From: Anthocerotibacter panamensis C109
Lineage (GTDB): Bacteria > Cyanobacteriota > Cyanobacteriia > Gloeobacterales > Anthocerotibacteraceae
Length of the DNA stretch: 64,000 bases
Assembly (NCBI RefSeq): GCF_018389385.1
Contig: NZ_CP062698.1
Location: 2,979,501 to 3,043,500, forward strand
Direction: 5' to 3'
The notes under the pieces are model-generated. The model was not told the DNA's origin and did no database searches. It saw nothing but the letters and a program-made list of their open reading frames with translations. Below, one piece after another: positions 8,936 to 17,181 of the stretch; within the stretch, counting starts at the first letter, position 1, and each line of letters begins with the position of its first letter. Made by a program: the position numbers and the translations under genes.

Positions 8936-9310
8936 TTAGTCACAATAGCGACGACCATTCAGTACATTGATGGCTCCGCCAATACCCAATCCAATCGGTT
9001 TGATTTCACCTAGACTCAGCGAATTTAGCGTCGATGGGGGGGTGATCGGTCCGCCAGCCCCATAACCACACACTTCGCGCCGCCGGAATTCGTTTTGGAA
9101 GCGTTGCTGGTCAACATTGATGGACCGTTCGGCGGGGTTATACTTTGGGACTTTCAGGTTGAGATCAAGGCGTGTGCGGGCCGGAGGAGAAGACTGCGGC
9201 GTGGGGGTGATCTGCTCGGCGGGGCCTGCCTCAGCCCCAAGGCTTACGGGGCCTAAACCCACGACCAGCAGGAGAACCAGCCCCAGTTGTCTACGTTGTC
9301 CCTGCTTCAT
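8936..9310 (-). CDS. Secreted hypothetical protein, 124 residues
   Basis: An N-terminal signal peptide is clear: basic start MKQGQRR, hydrophobic core LGLVLLLVVGLGPVSL and cleavage near AEAG. A Pro/Thr-rich linker follows, then a region with two cysteines (CGYGAGG, RRYCD) that could form a disulfide. I recognise no family. The product is probably periplasmic or envelope-associated. It is read divergently from rplB, which starts 172 bp away. Confidence 0.6.
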   Translation of the reverse strand: MKQGQRRQLGLVLLLVVGLGPVSLGAEAGPAEQITPTPQSSPPARTRLDLNLKVPKYNPAERSINVDQQRFQNEFRRREVCGYGAGGPITPPSTLNSLSLGEIKPIGLGIGGAINVLNGRRYCD

Positions 9311-9482
9311 CGCTGCCTCCTATGACCCTCTTTGCCTATAGTAGACTACTAATTCCTGCCTGCGGTGTCTATAGGGTAAGGGGTTCTGCGCTTTGTTCCC
9401 TCTTGCCTTTCCTTGTAATCTCATGGCACGATGGTTAATTGTGCTTTGACGGAAAACCTATCGTCAGCACCGAGAGGACGCC

Positions 9483-10319
9483 ATGGGTATACGTAAGTTT
9501 CGCCCGATGACCCCGGGCACCCGGCAGCGGACCACCTCCGACTACGCCGAGATCACCAAGTCTGAGCCGGAGAAGTCCCTAACCAAGTACCATCACCGTA
9601 AACAGGGCCGCAACAACCGTGGCGTCGTCACCTCCCGCTTCCGCGGCGGCGGTCACAAACGGCTGTATCGGACCATCGATTTCAAGCGCGATAAGCGCGA
9701 AATGAACGCACAGGTCATCGCCATCGAGTATGACCCCAACCGCAACGCCCGCATCGCCCTTGTCCAATACGAGGACGGTGAAAAGCGCTATATCCTCCAA
9801 CCCAATGGCCTGACAGTCGGGATGACCATCCAGAGCGGCCCGACGGCAGATATCCGCCTCGGCAATGCCCTGCCTTTGGAGAATATCCCGCTTGGCTCCG
9901 AAGTCCACAATGTCGAACTCGTCCCAGGGCGGGGGGCGCAGATGGCCCGCGCCGCCGGGACAGTGGTGCAGTTGGTCGCCAAGGACGGAGACTACGCCAT
10001 CCTCAAACTCCCTTCAGGGGAAGTGCGCAAAGTGCGTAAAGAGTGCTACGCCACGCTGGGTCAAGTCGGCAACCTAGATGCAAAAAACATCTCCATTGGT
10101 AAAGCAGGCCGCAAGCGCTGGCTTGGCAGACGGCCCCACAACCGAGGCGTCGTGATGAACCCCATCGATCACCCGCATGGTGGTGGAGAAGGCAAGTCAC
10201 CCATCGGCAGGAGCACCCCGGTCTCGCCCACAGGCGTTCCTGCCCTGGGCTATCGCACCCGCAAAGCCAACAAGCCCTCCAGCCGCTTCATCGTCACGCG
10301 CCGCAAGCCCAATAAGTAA
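9483..10319 (+). CDS. rplB: 50S ribosomal protein L2
   Basis: L2 binds 23S rRNA near the peptidyl transferase centre and is needed for subunit joining. The product (278 residues) shows the family landmarks [19 protein letters not shown], the mid-domain [19 protein letters not shown], and the C-terminal [18 protein letters not shown]. The start lies at the conserved [14 protein letters not shown]. Unusually, the gene stands alone: rplW upstream and rpsS/rplV downstream are absent, and a strong terminator follows within a few bases. It must therefore be transcribed from its own promoter in the 172-bp gap upstream. Confidence 0.97.
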   Translation: MGIRKFRPMTPGTRQRTTSDYAEITKSEPEKSLTKYHHRKQGRNNRGVVTSRFRGGGHKRLYRTIDFKRDKREMNAQVIAIEYDPNRNARIALVQYEDGEKRYILQPNGLTVGMTIQSGPTADIRLGNALPLENIPLGSEVHNVELVPGRGAQMARAAGTVVQLVAKDGDYAILKLPSGEVRKVRKECYATLGQVGNLDAKNISIGKAGRKRWLGRRPHNRGVVMNPIDHPHGGGEGKSPIGRSTPVSPTGVPALGYRTRKANKPSSRFIVTRRKPNK

Positions 10320-10321
10320 CT

Positions 10322-10359
10322 CAAAAGCAGAGGACAGCTAAGCTGTCCTCTGCTTTTGA
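10322..10359. terminator. Bidirectional intrinsic terminator after rplB
   Basis: A near-perfect palindrome lies between the convergent ends of rplB and the DUF1995 gene. The GC-rich core GCAGAGGACAGC pairs with GCTGTCCTCTGC across a two-base loop, and the flanks CAAAA and TTTTG provide U tracts for both directions. Confidence 0.9.
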
Positions 10360-10364
10360 ATTTG

Positions 10365-11048
10365 TTAACGCCCCAGAGCCCGCAACAGGCGGCCCAGTTC
10401 TCCAAAGAGCCCGGTGCTCTTCTGGACCAGCGCTGCATTGAGTTCTTCCAGGGTCGGGCGCTGTCCACGCTCGCTGACCAGTTGATACTCCCCGGCGGTT
10501 TCGCGCCAGACCTGCCAATTCTCGGGATAAGCACGCAGCAGGGCTCCTTCATCCAAGGGTTCCAGGTGGTAGACCGGCTCCAAGGTGCTCAAGAAGCGTG
10601 AGCGCATCTGGCGTCCTGCTAACCCAATGCCCACCGCCCCGGCACTGAGCAGGGGATTGACGAACACATAGGGGCGACCCGCCGCCTGATTCGCCAGTTT
10701 CTCCGCCTGGACTACTTCCACCAAGCTGGTTTGAAGCAGAACAAAGCTAGCGTAGCTCTCCAGGTCGCGCACGGCACCGATGCCCTTGAGGGTCACACCT
10801 TCTTGAGACCCGAGCCGCTTGAGCGCCAGAGCAGCCGCTCCTGCATCCGGGAACATAAATAAAACGGGTGCAGGCAGCACGAGGGCCAAAGGCTCAATCA
10901 GTGCCAAGATATCCAGTTGCGGCATCTTGAACTCGATCAACATCCGGGACCGTCCCCGACCAGTAGCAAGCTGGACCGCTACAGCCATTTGCTGAAGGGA
11001 GTCCTCAAAAGTACGGGGTAGTGCGCCCATAGTTGTGGTGTACTCCAT
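10365..11048 (-). CDS. DUF1995-family protein (LPA3-like)
   Basis: This 227-residue soluble protein resembles the DUF1995 family of cyanobacteria and plastids, which includes the plant protein LPA3, linked to photosystem II assembly. Supporting features are the start LPRTFEDSLQQMAVAVQLA with a following Arg-rich strand and VEFKMP-like IEFKMPQLD. The mid-section VFVNPLLSAGAVGIGL is also family-like. The C-terminus has helical LLRAYPENWQVWRE. No signal peptide is visible. The gene converges on rplB and shares its terminator. The family is likely; a PSII role is inference from plant work. Confidence 0.65.
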   Translation of the reverse strand: MEYTTTMGALPRTFEDSLQQMAVAVQLATGRGRSRMLIEFKMPQLDILALIEPLALVLPAPVLFMFPDAGAAALALKRLGSQEGVTLKGIGAVRDLESYASFVLLQTSLVEVVQAEKLANQAAGRPYVFVNPLLSAGAVGIGLAGRQMRSRFLSTLEPVYHLEPLDEGALLRAYPENWQVWRETAGEYQLVSERGQRPTLEELNAALVQKSTGLFGELGRLLRALGR

Positions 11049-11083
11049 ACACGAGATACAAAGGAGTACTCCAAAGACAGGAT

Positions 11084-11509
11084 CTACTCCTCGTCTTCAG
11101 TATCTCCTACCTCGCCATCTAAGACATGGAGCAGTTTGATATGTTTACGACCAAGTTGGATCTCAAATTCAGAACCGGGCTGAAATCCCATGCGCCGTGT
11201 GTACGCTCCACCGATGAGCAAGTTACCGTTTTGCTGAACCTGGATACGGTAGTTAGCGACCCGCCCTCCGCGTTGCTTCCCTGTACCCTTGGCTGTCTTG
11301 TTACCAAACATTTTAGGCTGGACCGCTTCGAGCAAGGCCGTCTGCAAGGCAACGATATTCCCGGTCTTACCGCCGCGCCCGCCACGGATGTAACCGCAGG
11401 CGATGGCAATATCTTTCTTGTCAAAGCCTTGGGCTTGCAACTCCTTAACTTTCGTCACTAGTTGCTCACCTTGTAGGGGAGCGGAAGGCATTTCTTGTAC
11501 AGGGCTCAT
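11084..11509 (-). CDS. Cyanobacterial AbrB-family transcriptional regulator (cyAbrB)
   Basis: Cyanobacterial AbrB proteins are abundant DNA-binding regulators of carbon/nitrogen metabolism and act as global chromatin-like repressors. The 141-residue product has an N-terminal helical region (VTKVKELQAQGFDKKDIAIA) and the conserved CGYIRGGRGGKTGNIVALQ stretch. The C-terminal swapped-hairpin AbrB domain carries NYRIQVQQNGNLLIGGAYTR and MGFQPGSEFEIQLG. The AbrB domain sits at the C-terminus, as usual in the cyanobacterial group and unlike Bacillus AbrB. It is monocistronic, 35 bp upstream of the DUF1995 gene on the same strand, so a shared transcript is possible. Confidence 0.9.
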   Translation of the reverse strand: MSPVQEMPSAPLQGEQLVTKVKELQAQGFDKKDIAIACGYIRGGRGGKTGNIVALQTALLEAVQPKMFGNKTAKGTGKQRGGRVANYRIQVQQNGNLLIGGAYTRRMGFQPGSEFEIQLGRKHIKLLHVLDGEVGDTEDEE

Positions 11510-11699
11510 GGGTGTTGCTCACTCGTGTGTCATCGGGATCACTACTATTTAAACCTAAGTTAATTCCAACACCAATAGTATTTAAAACATTTTCAGCTAT
11601 ACACCCTTTCAGTAACGACCTAATCGACAAAAGCGGCCCTCCTAGCTAGGCATGGAAGTAGATGCTGACCTCTTGCCCTGGCATGTGTCCGCCGTAGAG

Positions 11700-11705
11700 T
11701 ACAAT
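11700..11705 (+). promoter_or_regulatory. Likely -10 element (TACAAT) of a candidate RNA gene
   Basis: TACAAT lies in the 488-bp gene-free region and would start transcription near 11712. No convincing -35 hexamer is seen at standard spacing. It fits a candidate structured RNA that begins directly downstream. Confidence 0.35.
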
Positions 11706-11711
11706 AAGAGA

Positions 11712-11895
11712 AGCGTACCGTGCTCCTATCTGGAGGATAAATCTTCTTCAATTACCGGTTTTAGGATATTGTCCTTACAGCGCCTGTACCTAAGTCCTTG
11801 CTTAATTATTCTTTATATGGGGCTCTAGGCTGGAGGCAGTGATGGCAGGAAACACGCACCTTCTGTACGGTGAAATAAGAAAGGAGTGGCCCAAT
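11712..11895 (+). ncRNA. Candidate structured RNA of about 185 nt (6S-RNA-sized)
   Basis: The 488 bp between cyAbrB and the ArsR gene hold no credible ORF but several nested pairings. TACAG/CTGTA closes a three-base loop near 11776-11788 and sits inside TTAGG/CCTAA. CACC/GGTG encloses the loop TTCTGTAC near 11858-11873. Distal ends CTCCT (11723-11727) and AGGAG (11882-11886) can pair, with TTCTT and AAGAA pairing inside them. ACCGT near the 5' end could alternatively pair with ACGGT at the 3' side. The extent and the long closing stem with internal bulges resemble 6S RNA, but I cannot align it to a family. It could also be a leader for the downstream ArsR gene. Confidence 0.35.
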
Positions 11896-11997
11896 ATGAC
11901 TGTAGTAGTCTAGAACATAATCTCCCGGCAATACAATACCTATACCTATATTGCATATAATTTAGGTTACCATCAGATAAATTGCTCGCGCTCCATC

Positions 11998-12354
11998 ATG
12001 GAAAAGAGAATGAAACAGCTCCCTGATCAGGTCCTCGACCGTGTTGCTGATTACTTTAAAGTCCTCTCAGAGCCTACCCGCCTACGGCTGTTACATCTCC
12101 TCCACGAACGGGAGAGGAGTGTAGGAGAGTTGGTTGAGGCCACCTCCACGTCCCAGGCCAATGTCTCCAAACACCTCAAGGTCATGCTCAACGCTGCCTT
12201 GGTCGCTCGCCGCCCGGAGGGGACCAGCGCTATCTACTCCGTGGCTGATGAGACAGTCTTCAGGCTGTGTAACTCGGTCTGTGAGCGGATTGCTGACCGC
12301 ATCGAAAATGAGGCAGAACAGTTTAGAGCGGTGAGCTTCGTAGACAGTAACTAG
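11998..12354 (+). CDS. ArsR-family transcriptional regulator
   Basis: This 118-residue winged-helix repressor has the ArsR-type start ADYFKVLSEPTRLRLLHLL, followed by ERERSVGELVEATSTSQANVSKHLKVM, which forms the recognition helix. The usual metal-binding ELCVCDL motif of ArsR/SmtB is absent from helix 3. The only cysteines are in the C-terminal LCNSVCERI, so it may sense something other than arsenite at that helix, perhaps through this CxxxC pair. The start is the ATG at 11998; a second in-frame ATG lies at 12010. It precedes rbfA by 66 bp on the same strand. Confidence 0.85.
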   Translation: MEKRMKQLPDQVLDRVADYFKVLSEPTRLRLLHLLHERERSVGELVEATSTSQANVSKHLKVMLNAALVARRPEGTSAIYSVADETVFRLCNSVCERIADRIENEAEQFRAVSFVDSN

Positions 12355-12420
12355 GCCCACCACGCCCTTACCGCTTTGTGCGGTGCATCCTGCCCTGCTA
12401 TCCCATTTGAGGCGACCATC

Positions 12421-12798
12421 ATGAAAACCTTCCGTACCGAGCGTATTGGTGAACTCATCCGCAAAGAGGTCAGTGATATGCTCCTCAGGGGTCTCAAAGA
12501 TGGCCGCATCGGGAGTGGAATGGTCAGTATCACCGAGGTCGAGGTAACTCGAGATCTCCGTCAAGCCAAGATCTTCGTCAGTATTTTTGGGGACAGCCAA
12601 GCTCAAGAAGAGACTATGGCGGGCCTCAATTCGGCTGCGGGGTATGTGCGCGGCGAAATCGGTAGACGGATTCGCCTGCGCTATACCCCAGAGATCATAT
12701 TTGAGCAGGATCATTCCCTGGAGCGGGGGGACCGCATCATGACCCTGCTCAACCAACTCAAGCCCCCCACTCAAGCCCCCCCGAGTACCCCGATATAG
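12421..12798 (+). CDS. rbfA: Ribosome-binding factor A
   Basis: RbfA is a KH-like factor that binds the 30S subunit and aids late 16S rRNA maturation. The product has the family start FRTERIGELIRKEVSDML, the core VTRDLRQAKIFVSIFG, and the end IRLRYTPEIIFEQDHSLERG with a short tail. At 125 residues it is usual in size. The ATG at 12421 follows GAGGCGACC. The last 28 bp overlap, tail to tail, with the hpt gene on the other strand. Confidence 0.92.
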   Translation: MKTFRTERIGELIRKEVSDMLLRGLKDGRIGSGMVSITEVEVTRDLRQAKIFVSIFGDSQAQEETMAGLNSAAGYVRGEIGRRIRLRYTPEIIFEQDHSLERGDRIMTLLNQLKPPTQAPPSTPI

Positions 12799-13286
12799 GG
12801 GAGCCCCCGATGTTGCTCGGCGTAATCCAGGCCATAGCCCACGACAAAGGGGTCTCCGAGGAGTTGGAATCCGCAGTAGTCGATGGTGACCGGCACCCGG
12901 TGCTTCTCAGGCTTGTCCAGGAGGGCGCACAGACGGACTGTCCGGGTTTGGGTCTTGAGGTCGGTGAGAATAGCGTGTAGCGTCTGCCCCGAATCGACCA
13001 CGTCCTCAAGGACCAGTACATCTCGCCCGCCGAAGTCCTTGGTCATACCCCAATCAAGGCAGAGTTCCCCAGCAGTCGTCCCCTGACGGTAGCTGGATGC
13101 CCGGATAAATTCCACCTCACAAGGGATAGTGAGTTGGCGCATCAGATCGGCGGCGAAAATGAATGACCCCTTGAGGACTACCACCAGCATGAGTGGGGTG
13201 GTCTGGTGCTGGTAGTCCCGGTTGATCTGAGTCCCTAAGCGGGCGACAGCCTCGAATAGCGCTTCGGCGCTATAGAGAATCTTCAT
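12771..13286 (-). CDS. hpt: Hypoxanthine phosphoribosyltransferase
   Basis: This purine salvage enzyme joins hypoxanthine or guanine to PRPP. The PRPP-binding motif VLVLEDVVDSGQTL is intact, and the flexible-loop segment EFIRASSYRQGT and substrate segment DPFVVGYGLDY match the family. The ATG at 13286 is chosen because it forms an ATGA overlap with the pth stop codon, which suggests translational coupling. This gives 171 residues; an in-frame ATG at 13295 would add three. Confidence 0.92.
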   Translation of the reverse strand: MKILYSAEALFEAVARLGTQINRDYQHQTTPLMLVVVLKGSFIFAADLMRQLTIPCEVEFIRASSYRQGTTAGELCLDWGMTKDFGGRDVLVLEDVVDSGQTLHAILTDLKTQTRTVRLCALLDKPEKHRVPVTIDYCGFQLLGDPFVVGYGLDYAEQHRGLPYIGVLGGA

Positions 13287-13861
13287 GGCTGCCAAGCGTT
13301 ATAGAGGTTCATGGCGGCATCCAGACCCTTGGCGACAGTGTACTCTGTGGCATCCAAAGCCGCTTCAACGACCTGAGGCAGGAGCGATCGCTGGTCGGGG
13401 GTGAAGCGCCCCAAAACATAGCTGACGGTATCTTGCTCTGGCGGAGGTTGGCCGACCCCCAGGCGTAGGCGGGGGAAGTTTTGGGTGCCCAAATGTTGGA
13501 TCAGGGATTTGACCCCATTGTGGCCTCCAGCGGAGCCCTCTTTGCGCAGGCGCAAGCGTCCCACCGGTAGCGCCATCTCGTCATAGATCACTAAAACTTG
13601 TTCAGAGGAGAGCTTGAGCCAATCTACTGCCGCTCGTACCGATTGCCCGGAGCGGTTCATGTAGGTTTTGGGCTTGAGCAGATAGACGGTATCAGGACCA
13701 AGGGGCGTCCCGCTTGCCCACCAACCCTGGTAGCGGCGTTCTTCTTTAAAAGTAAGATTCCAGCGTTGCGCAAGCCGGTCTAGTACTTCAAAGCCGATAT
13801 TGTGGCGCGTCTTGTCGTATTGCGCCCCAGGGTTACCCAACCCTACGATTAGCCAGCTCAT
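13283..13861 (-). CDS. pth: Peptidyl-tRNA hydrolase
   Basis: Pth frees tRNA from prematurely released peptidyl-tRNA in the cytosol. The start SWLIVGLGNPGAQYDKTRHN contains the catalytic His in TRHNIGF, and KPKTYMNRSGQSV and GGHNGVKSLIQHLGT are conserved active-site blocks. At 192 residues it has the usual length. It is the first gene of a pth-hpt operon joined by an ATGA overlap. The gene has no other neighbours on this strand. Confidence 0.95.
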   Translation of the reverse strand: MSWLIVGLGNPGAQYDKTRHNIGFEVLDRLAQRWNLTFKEERRYQGWWASGTPLGPDTVYLLKPKTYMNRSGQSVRAAVDWLKLSSEQVLVIYDEMALPVGRLRLRKEGSAGGHNGVKSLIQHLGTQNFPRLRLGVGQPPPEQDTVSYVLGRFTPDQRSLLPQVVEAALDATEYTVAKGLDAAMNLYNAWQP

Positions 13862-13924
13862 TCCAGCCTCTATAGTCAGTGCTACCTTATCGCACTTAGT
13901 GAGACAATGTAACCCATAGCCACT

Positions 13925-14371
13925 GTGGTAAACATGGGCCAGATTGTCAATTTTCAGAAAACCAAGGCGCTCCTCATGGAGATGACCCTCGACCTAGACC
14001 GGGAGCACCAGGTTAACCTCGGGGTCGGGGACGAGGACGATGAATTTTTGCTCCTGCTACAGGGGGAGCGGATGGTAGCAGCCCAGGTGGCGGACGATGA
14101 ATTGTGGGAATTGTGTACGCTCTACCAACGCGCTCGGGGCTGGGTGGAACTAGACCTCATCGCTGGGGCTTTGCCCTACAAGACGCTGGAGCTAGCTGGG
14201 GAGAAGGGTGCTGGGGTCGCCTTGACCTGTAGCGCAGCGAGTCTGGTCGGGGTGCAAATCATCATCCACGGGGGCGCGACGGTCCTGGCGGTCGAAGCTC
14301 CGTTGCTTGAAGAGTTTCATCAGGTGGTGAGTTGGTTTTTGCTCAACGCAGCTCTGGTCAAGGCAGCGTAG
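13925..14371 (+). CDS. Hypothetical protein, about 145 residues
   Basis: I do not recognise a family. The product is acidic and soluble, beginning NFQKTKALLMEMTLDLD, with segments LVGVQIIIHGGATVLAVE and a C-terminal helix FHQVVSWFLLNAALV. It might be a small alpha/beta fold. GTG at 13925 and ATG at 13934 are both possible starts. Its codon use matches neighbours, and it is followed by an Sfp-type transferase 95 bp later on the same strand. Confidence 0.6.
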   Translation: MVNMGQIVNFQKTKALLMEMTLDLDREHQVNLGVGDEDDEFLLLLQGERMVAAQVADDELWELCTLYQRARGWVELDLIAGALPYKTLELAGEKGAGVALTCSAASLVGVQIIIHGGATVLAVEAPLLEEFHQVVSWFLLNAALVKAA

Positions 14372-14466
14372 TCCAACCGGACTAACGCAGTGCCCTGTAG
14401 TTTCGTAGAAATTTTAGCTTCGTCTTAACTGGAGGTTAAAATTCATACCAGACCTGCTTTTGGCGC

Positions 14467-15228
14467 ATGTCTGTGGAATCCTTTGAATTTTGGCAAGATC
14501 CACCAGTCAGTCTGACGTTGAGACCGCAGGAAGTGCATGTCTGGCGAGCGGATCTCGACCAGCCGGACTGGGTACGAGCGCGTCTGGCCTTGACCTTGGC
14601 GGCGGATGAGCAGCAGCGTGCCCAGCGTTTTTACTTTGAGCAGGACCGTCAGCGCTTTACTTGTGCTAGAGGAATTTTACGGATGCTTTTGGGGCGCTAT
14701 CTCCAGAAGGCTCCAGAGCAGTTGTGCTTCGTCTATGGCTCCCACGGAAAGCCTCGTCTGACTGAGAGTCCCCTCTGTTTTAATCTGTCGCACTCCCAGG
14801 AGTTGGCCTTATATGCTGTCAGTTGGGGGCGGGAGGTGGGTGTCGATCTGGAGTTTCAGCGCCCGGTCACCCAGGTTGAGCAGCTCGTCGAACGGTTTTT
14901 CTCCCGCCAGGAGTCTACAGTGTTTCGGGCACTCCCTCTGGAGCAACGGCAGGAAGCTTTCTTTTTGGGCTGGACCCGCAAAGAGGCTTACATCAAGGCG
15001 CGGGGCCGGGGTTTGAGCTTGCCGTTGGCTCAGTTTGACGTCACACTTGCCCCCGGAGAGTCTGCTCGGCTGCTGCATTGCCGGGATGACGCCCTAGCTG
15101 CCTGCCGCTGGTCTTTACATTCGCTGGACCCCGGCCCCGCCTATGCTGCTGCCTTGGCGGTCGAAGGTCAGGACTGGCAGTTGTCCTGCTGGCAGTGGTA
15201 TCCCTATGATCCAGACTTTCAGCCCTGA
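14467..15228 (+). CDS. Sfp/HetI-type 4'-phosphopantetheinyl transferase
   Basis: This enzyme moves the phosphopantetheine arm of CoA onto carrier proteins of fatty acid, polyketide or non-ribosomal peptide synthases. The Mg/CoA motif VGVDLEFQRPV and the second conserved block FFLGWTRKEAYIKARGRGL are intact. KPRLTESPLCFNLSHSQELAL is the typical pantetheine/CoA-binding stretch. At 253 residues it fits the Sfp/HetI subgroup. No polyketide genes lie near, so it may serve the general acyl carrier protein. The last 23 bp overlap the start of the downstream M14-type gene. Confidence 0.9.
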   Translation: MSVESFEFWQDPPVSLTLRPQEVHVWRADLDQPDWVRARLALTLAADEQQRAQRFYFEQDRQRFTCARGILRMLLGRYLQKAPEQLCFVYGSHGKPRLTESPLCFNLSHSQELALYAVSWGREVGVDLEFQRPVTQVEQLVERFFSRQESTVFRALPLEQRQEAFFLGWTRKEAYIKARGRGLSLPLAQFDVTLAPGESARLLHCRDDALAACRWSLHSLDPGPAYAAALAVEGQDWQLSCWQWYPYDPDFQP

Positions 15229-16252
15229 CTATGCTACTGCCCGACAGCGGTTTCGGAACCTCGCTCAGGTCGCCGGGGCTGAGTTACATGCTCTTACGCT
15301 GACGGCTCAGGGGCCTGCCGGGGAACCGTTGACTATAGATATTGCTTGGTTGGGGGCGCGCGGGGCTCAACGTGTGCTCCTGCACTCCAGCGGGCTTCAT
15401 GGCGTGGAGGGCTTTGCGGGCTCAGCCATCCAACTTGCGGCCCTCTGCTGTCCCCCTATGCTCCCTGCGGACTGCGCCCTAGTCTTGGTCCACATCCTAA
15501 ATCCCTACGGTATGGCCTGGGGGCGCAGGGTCAATGAGCACAATGTAGACCTCAACCGCAATTTCCTGCCCCCGAATATGCCCTTGTCTTCTGCGGCTTA
15601 TGCTGTGCTTGACCCTCTGCTCAATCCTGCGACGCCACCGAGTTTTGATTTTTTCTACCTCCAGGCGTTGGGAGCCATCCTGCGCTACGGGTTTATGCCG
15701 CTCCAGCAAGCGGTCACCCTGGGGCAGTATGCCTTTGCTCGGGGACTCTTCTATGGGGGTGAGCGCCTGGAAGAAGGGCCTGAGCGCTATCAGGCGTGGT
15801 TGAGGACCCATCTCGCTGCTGCCCGCTACGTCGTAGCTGTAGATGTGCACACTGGGCTGGGCAAGCCCGGTCAGGCTACGCTCCTGGTCGAGGAGCCAGC
15901 GGGGGCTCACCGCTGGCTGAGCGCTGCTTTCAGTACCCCTTTGAGCGTGGGCTACGTCATTCAAGGCGGGCTCTGTGCGGCATTGGTCCGGCTCCTTCCG
16001 CAGGCGACTGTGGATTGTGTCACGCAGGAGTTTGGTACCGGTGCGCCTCTTACGGTGCTGCACGCCCTACGCGAGGAGAACCGCTGGCACCACTATGGGG
16101 ACGGCAGCCTAAACCACCCCGCCAAGGATCGCCTCAAGCAGACCTTCCAGCCCTCTACTCGCCTCTGGCAGGAACGGGTGCTACAGCAGGGGCTGACCTG
16201 CCTGAGCGAAGCCCTCCGACTCGTGACCGACCAAGCCCAGGGCGTGCCCTAA
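15206..16252 (+). CDS. DUF2817 / M14-like zinc carboxypeptidase family protein
   Basis: The product (348 residues) resembles DUF2817, a relative of M14 zinc carboxypeptidases. Zinc ligands are predicted in GLHGVEGFAGS (His and Glu) and DVHTGLGKPG (His). Conserved NPYGMAWGRRVNEHNVDLNR lies between them. The substrate is unknown. The chosen ATG at 15206 overlaps the Sfp-type gene by 23 bp, suggesting coupled translation. The stop overlaps, tail to tail, by four bases with the TPM-domain gene on the other strand. Confidence 0.8.
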   Translation: MIQTFSPDYATARQRFRNLAQVAGAELHALTLTAQGPAGEPLTIDIAWLGARGAQRVLLHSSGLHGVEGFAGSAIQLAALCCPPMLPADCALVLVHILNPYGMAWGRRVNEHNVDLNRNFLPPNMPLSSAAYAVLDPLLNPATPPSFDFFYLQALGAILRYGFMPLQQAVTLGQYAFARGLFYGGERLEEGPERYQAWLRTHLAAARYVVAVDVHTGLGKPGQATLLVEEPAGAHRWLSAAFSTPLSVGYVIQGGLCAALVRLLPQATVDCVTQEFGTGAPLTVLHALREENRWHHYGDGSLNHPAKDRLKQTFQPSTRLWQERVLQQGLTCLSEALRLVTDQAQGVP

Positions 16253-17007
16253 AATTCCACGTTTTTTTCTCGCTTCGGCGTGGGGATCAAGAAGGCAACT
16301 AGGGCCGCAGCCGCGAACCCCCCGCAGTTTTGGAGCACCGGAAGCAGCTCGAGCGTGCGCACAAGGACAACCCCCAGCCCAAAGAGGACAAAGAGGATCG
16401 ACCAGAGCGGAGCGGCGAACAAGAGCCCCTGCCAGTGCCAAAACTCCCCTGCTCGCCGCGGATGGCAGGCAAATCCCGCCACTAGACCGCCGAGAATGCT
16501 CGAGATAAACGTCAATAACCAATGGTCATAGGAAAGCCCCGGCACCGTAGCTCGCCCACCCTCGCGCAAAGATGTCCCTATCGCCCCGAAGGTCGCGACC
16601 AGAGCCGCCCCCCGACCATGGTCTGCAATATAGTACTGATTGCCGTAGCGAGCCTGCAACTCGCGCCAGAAAAAACGGGGCAACTTCTTCTGGACTTCGG
16701 CTCCAGCATTGAAGCGTAGGGGATTCTTTTCGGTGAGGTCCATCAAGATTACTACCGAGCGCTCATTGAGGCCCCAGTAAGGTTTCACTTTACTTCCCGG
16801 ACGGTCATTTTGCTGGACCAGTACCCGCACCTTCCAGCCCGTCTCATGTTCCAGACGCCCAATATCTGTAGTCAGGAGGTTCCTGGTCTGGGCGTCCAGG
16901 GTGCCTACAAGATCGACTACCGGACGGACCGGAGACGGCAAGGGTACCTCGGCGTGCACACTCCACCCTAGACAGAGCATCAGAAAGGTCAGGAGCAAGC
17001 TTTTCAT
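16249..17007 (-). CDS. TPM-domain membrane protein (Psb32/TLP18.3-like)
   Basis: The protein has a signal peptide (MKSLLLTFLMLCLGWSVHAE), then a TPM domain of about 130 residues (VVDLVGTLDAQTRNLL, LNERSVVILMDL, GAEVQKKLPRFFW). The C-terminal part has three hydrophobic segments, around FISSILGGLVAGFAC, LWSILFVLFGLGVVL and GGFAAAALVAFLIP. Cyanobacterial Psb32 and plant TLP18.3 share this architecture and act in photosystem II repair, but TPM domains also occur elsewhere. The start at 17007 is chosen because it begins the signal peptide. Function in PSII repair is inference. Confidence 0.75.
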   Translation of the reverse strand: MKSLLLTFLMLCLGWSVHAEVPLPSPVRPVVDLVGTLDAQTRNLLTTDIGRLEHETGWKVRVLVQQNDRPGSKVKPYWGLNERSVVILMDLTEKNPLRFNAGAEVQKKLPRFFWRELQARYGNQYYIADHGRGAALVATFGAIGTSLREGGRATVPGLSYDHWLLTFISSILGGLVAGFACHPRRAGEFWHWQGLLFAAPLWSILFVLFGLGVVLVRTLELLPVLQNCGGFAAAALVAFLIPTPKREKNVEF

Positions 17008-17144
17008 TGCGTTGCAATGGTTAATATATCTACACACGTTAACATAGAGCATCTGGATGAGCCCGCAGGGAGCGTATCGTGCCTATTCCCCGCTAGAGTG
17101 GGGGGTAAAACTACCTGATGACGACCCGCCCGCCCACGTTTTTG

Positions 17145-17167
17145 CCCATCCCTCCCCATCCCTCCCC
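17145..17167 (-). other. G-quadruplex-forming motif upstream of gpsA
   Basis: The minus strand has five guanine tracts of three or four bases separated by AT or single-base loops (GGGG A GGG AT GGGG A GGG AT GGG). This strongly fits a folded quadruplex, and the plus strand could form an i-motif. It lies 14 bp before the gpsA start codon. Confidence 0.5.
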
Positions 17168-17181
17168 TCGTCTTAGCTGGA

